From assembly GCF_002214185.1 (NCBI RefSeq), contig NZ_CP022161.1:9431486-9495485 (forward strand): 64,000 nucleotides of DNA. The letters run 5' to 3'. Positions within the stretch are counted from its first letter, which is position 1, and every line of letters starts with the position of its first letter. The notes under the pieces are model-generated. The model searched no databases. It was given only the letters and a program-made list of their open reading frames with translations, and had not been told where the DNA came from. Shown piece after piece: positions 61,755 through 64,000 of this stretch. The stretch is from Streptomyces capitiformicae. GTDB taxonomy: Bacteria > Actinomycetota > Actinomycetes > Streptomycetales > Streptomycetaceae. A program made the translations under genes and the position numbers.

Positions 61755-62769
61755 GGTTCGTCCGGTTCGTAGGCATGGAGGGCCGGCCTGGCTCCGCTCG
61801 TACGGCCGCGGCGTGCTGGTGACCACGGCGGTGACCGCGCTGTCGTTGACGGCGAGCGGGTGTGTGGTGGTCCGTGGCGACCTGGAGATCGTCGCCACGG
61901 CGACACCGTCGGAGGCCGCCGGTGCGCTGAAGGACTTCACCACCGCGTACAACGCGGCGGACAAGGCGTACGACCAGTCCCTGGACGCCGACCGGGTGAC
62001 CGGTGCCCTCGCCGACATCGACGGCGGCAAGCTCCGCTCCGGCGCGAAGATCAACCCGAGCGGCAACCCCGAGCATGTGCCGCTGGAGTTGACGGACGTC
62101 AAGTACACGATCCCGGAGAAGGCCGCCTGGCCGCGCTGGTTCGTGGCCGACGCCGCCGCCAACAAGGGCAATTCCGGGGGTCGTTGGGTGTTCGTGTTCA
62201 CCCGGGACGGGCTGGACGACCTGTGGGAGGTGTCGTTCCTCACGATCGTCGCCGCGGACGAGATGCCCGAGTTCCAGAAGGACGAGGACGGCTTCGCCCA
62301 GGTGGTCACCCCCGACGACCCCGCTCTCGCCGTCGCCCCCGCTCAACTGCCCGACCGGTACGTGACGTATCTGAGGGAGGACAGCGCCGTCTTCGCGGAC
62401 GGGGTGTACACCTCGGAGGAGCGCGCGGAGCGCCGGCAGAACGCGGAACGGCCGGGCATCGTACGCCAGTACATCGACGAGCCCCTGACGAACGGCGACT
62501 ACGCGCCGATCGGGCTGCGCACCACGGACGGCGGGGCGATGGTCTTCTTCACCACCCGCCACTACCAGAAGCAGACGGCCGCGCAGGGCGTCGACATCCC
62601 CGTCAACGACGCGGCCGTGAAGGCGCTGATGACGGGTGAGCCCAAGGAGTCGCTGACGTTGGAGTTCGTCTCCAACCAGGCGGTGCTCGATCCGGCGAAG
62701 ACGGCGGCGGACCGACAGGTGAAGTTCCTGAGCCAGGTGGGCGGGCTCACGGGGGCGAAGGGCGAATAG
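61711..62769 (+). CDS. Exported lipoprotein near efe remnant
   Basis: Up to 352 aa in this frame. After an Arg-rich lead the signal peptide VLVTTAVTALSLTASGC ends in a lipobox Cys; the body reads GALKDFTTAYNAADKAYDQSLDADRVTGAL and GIVRQYIDEPLTNGDYAPIGLRTTDGGAMVFFTTRHYQKQ. No named family known to me. The start is uncertain: ATG 61711 overlaps the efeU remnant, ATG 61775 is one base out of frame (a possible small indel), and GTG 61813 would shorten the signal. It is likely membrane-anchored outside the cell. Confidence 0.75.
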   Translation: MSRVLGVRSPRRLREVRPVRRHGGPAWLRSYGRGVLVTTAVTALSLTASGCVVVRGDLEIVATATPSEAAGALKDFTTAYNAADKAYDQSLDADRVTGALADIDGGKLRSGAKINPSGNPEHVPLELTDVKYTIPEKAAWPRWFVADAAANKGNSGGRWVFVFTRDGLDDLWEVSFLTIVAADEMPEFQKDEDGFAQVVTPDDPALAVAPAQLPDRYVTYLREDSAVFADGVYTSEERAERRQNAERPGIVRQYIDEPLTNGDYAPIGLRTTDGGAMVFFTTRHYQKQTAAQGVDIPVNDAAVKALMTGEPKESLTLEFVSNQAVLDPAKTAADRQVKFLSQVGGLTGAKGE

Positions 62770-62781
62770 CTTCTGGGGGCC

Positions 62782-63534
62782 CTAACCGTGCAGGGGCCAG
62801 GGCGAGTTGGTGCGGTCCGGCTCCTCGCCCGCGTGCCGGGCGCATTCGTCGGTGAGGATCTCCAGCAGGCTCAGCGGATCCGGCAGCGGGTGCTCGGGAC
62901 CGCGTACCCAGTGGACAGCGAGGTCGCCGGGGAGCCGGGCCGGCGGTACGAGGACGTAGGACCCGCGGCAGTGCCAACGCAGGCCGGGATGCTCGTCCAT
63001 GGTCTCCGGGTGGCAGTCCAGTTCGCAGGGCCACCACTCGTCCTCGTCCTCGGGTGTACCGCGGGTGAGGGTGAAGAAGAGGAGCCGTCCGTCGTCGGCC
63101 TCGGACTCCGCTTCCGCGACGGGGCCCACCTCGATCCCGGAGGCGAGCAGTCGCTCCAACGCCTGCCGCCCGGCGGTGAGCGGAACGTCGAGTACGTCAT
63201 GGACCATGCCGGTCGCGGTGATGAAGTTGGCCTGCGGCTGATGCCGGGCCCAACGCTCGATCTGGGCGCGGTCGGTGGTGGACTGGGTCTGCCACGCGAA
63301 GGACACCGGGTGCCGGGCGGGGGTGGGACAGCCGACGCGGTCGCAGGAACACCGGTAGCCCGAGGGGTACGCGGCGGGCGCGAGCGGGAGTCCGGCAGCG
63401 GCGGTGGCGAGCAGCAGCGTCTCACGGTCGGCGTCGTCGGCGGTCTCCTGGAGCGGGCGGCCTGTGCGGCGGGCGCGCAGCCATTCGGAGATCCTGCCCT
63501 GCCGACCGGTCCGGCCGCCGAACGTCGCGCTCAT
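62782..63534 (-). CDS. Bifunctional primase/polymerase-like protein
   Basis: 250 aa from ATG 63534 behind GAGGGGA. Prim-pol-like pattern as in many short Streptomyces proteins: GLPLAPAAYPSGYRCSCDRVGCPTPARHPVSFAWQTQSTTD and FITATGMVHDVLDVPLTAGRQALERLLASG. The usual DxD of primase-polymerases is VLDVP here, so activity is doubtful. The Cys/His groups (CSCDRVGCPTPARH, WWPCELDCHPE) may bind zinc. Not linked to a mobile element here. Confidence 0.75.
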   Translation of the reverse strand: MSATFGGRTGRQGRISEWLRARRTGRPLQETADDADRETLLLATAAAGLPLAPAAYPSGYRCSCDRVGCPTPARHPVSFAWQTQSTTDRAQIERWARHQPQANFITATGMVHDVLDVPLTAGRQALERLLASGIEVGPVAEAESEADDGRLLFFTLTRGTPEDEDEWWPCELDCHPETMDEHPGLRWHCRGSYVLVPPARLPGDLAVHWVRGPEHPLPDPLSLLEILTDECARHAGEEPDRTNSPWPLHG

Positions 63535-63755
63535 CTGTCCCCTCGCCTCGCTGTGGTGCGGACAGCATGCCCCATGCTCCCACCATCCTGCGCTCCGGGG
63601 GGCCGGAGCACCCATCCGGGGTAGGTGGGGCGATGCCGGAGCGGGACAGGGATGGTGGGCTATTGCATGCTTTGGCGGTATTTACGATCCACTGCCGAGT
63701 ACCCTCTGGTCGGTTGGTCACACTTGAGCGGGACAGGAAGGGGAGTTGACCGGGC

Positions 63756-64000
63756 TCAGCGGGGCGCGAGGCCGTGCAGGGCGTACTCGTACGAGATGGG
63801 GCCCGCGTACTGGAGCCACCGCTGAGCCAGGGGCGAGACGAAGAGTTCGAGGGCGATGCGCGGGTCGATGTCCGGGCGTACGGCGCCTTGTTCCTGGGCG
63901 GCACGCAGGCGCTTGACGTACAACTGGAGTTGGGGTTCGAGGAGCTTTCCGACCAGCTCGGCACCGAGCCGCTGGTTGACCATCCCCTCGGCGGCCAGAG
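63756..64000 (-). CDS. TetR-family regulator C-terminus (5' end outside window)
   Basis: The frame runs from beyond base 64000 to TGA 63756. The visible C-terminal domain reads LAAEGMVNQRLGAELVGKLLEPQLQLYVKRL, AAQEQGAVRPDIDPRIALELFVSPLAQRWLQYAGPISYEYALHGLAPR, the pattern of TetR_C ligand domains (VRPDIDP ... AQRW). The HTH is outside the window. Confidence 0.75.
   Translation of the reverse strand, partial: LAAEGMVNQRLGAELVGKLLEPQLQLYVKRLRAAQEQGAVRPDIDPRIALELFVSPLAQRWLQYAGPISYEYALHGLAPR

Overview
The window is high-GC actinobacterial chromosome, almost certainly Streptomyces. The signs are strong third-position GC, many GTG starts and 4-nt ATGA/GTGA overlaps, a SARP/AfsR-type regulator, a TTA (bldA-type) codon, a tandem glycine riboswitch in front of gcvP, and copies of the dispersed GC-rich repeats common in Streptomyces. 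No tRNA, CRISPR array, prophage or complete insertion sequence was seen.

Left part (1-10.8 kb) is accessory and decaying. It holds a small-molecule kinase with an enolase paralogue, a broken cyclase gene, a DoxX-type membrane protein, and an aromatic ring-cleavage cluster: a divergent LysR regulator, a LigB-type dioxygenase subunit frameshifted at a 7-bp repeat, a LigA-type subunit and an FAH-family hydrolase. Then come remnants of DUF6192, MmyB-type and MFS genes, and an intact TetR regulator. The MFS remnant runs directly into the last ~82 nt of a 5S rRNA gene that still has its intrinsic terminator, so a ribosomal RNA operon has been lost or moved here.

Right of that scar (10.9-25.7 kb) is a conserved actinobacterial housekeeping block: a CDP-alcohol phosphatidyltransferase, a nucleotidyltransferase/pseudo-phosphomannomutase, DUF881-sbp-DUF881, a GarA/OdhI-like FHA protein, FtsR-type MerR, a bifunctional-nuclease-family protein, a second MerR, DNA polymerase IV, a PRC-barrel protein, a glycine riboswitch and gcvP. 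It matches the mycobacterial pgsA2-to-gcvB region but lacks gcvH. A 33-nt homopolymeric G tract with octamer tandem repeats lies between dinB and the PRC-barrel gene.

25.7-43.6 kb is mixed single genes and divergent regulator/target pairs: GCS2 ligase, CPBP protease, two PhzF proteins (one much further right), PadR, Clp-N, two EamA exporters, MocR/flavoprotein, LysR, a Rieske lipoprotein, a HipA-like kinase with DUF3037, and two SDR reductases. 43.6-48.9 kb is a small disrupted island: a MITE-like element, a lone peptide-binding lipoprotein, an ISAs1-type transposase remnant, an HTH/DUF2975 pair, a truncated XRE regulator and DUF6415-type genes.

48.9-54.2 kb holds a DrrAB-type ABC exporter whose promoter carries TGTCGG repeats at 11-bp spacing, convergent with a large AfsR-like regulator that could bind them. 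54.4-59.5 kb has an M50 peptidase, an F420-dependent oxidoreductase, a sialidase and map. 59.6-62.8 kb is an iron-responsive region with two DtxR-type boxes, an intact heme oxygenase, and decayed heme-ABC and EfeU genes. The window ends in a prim-pol-like gene and a partial TetR gene.
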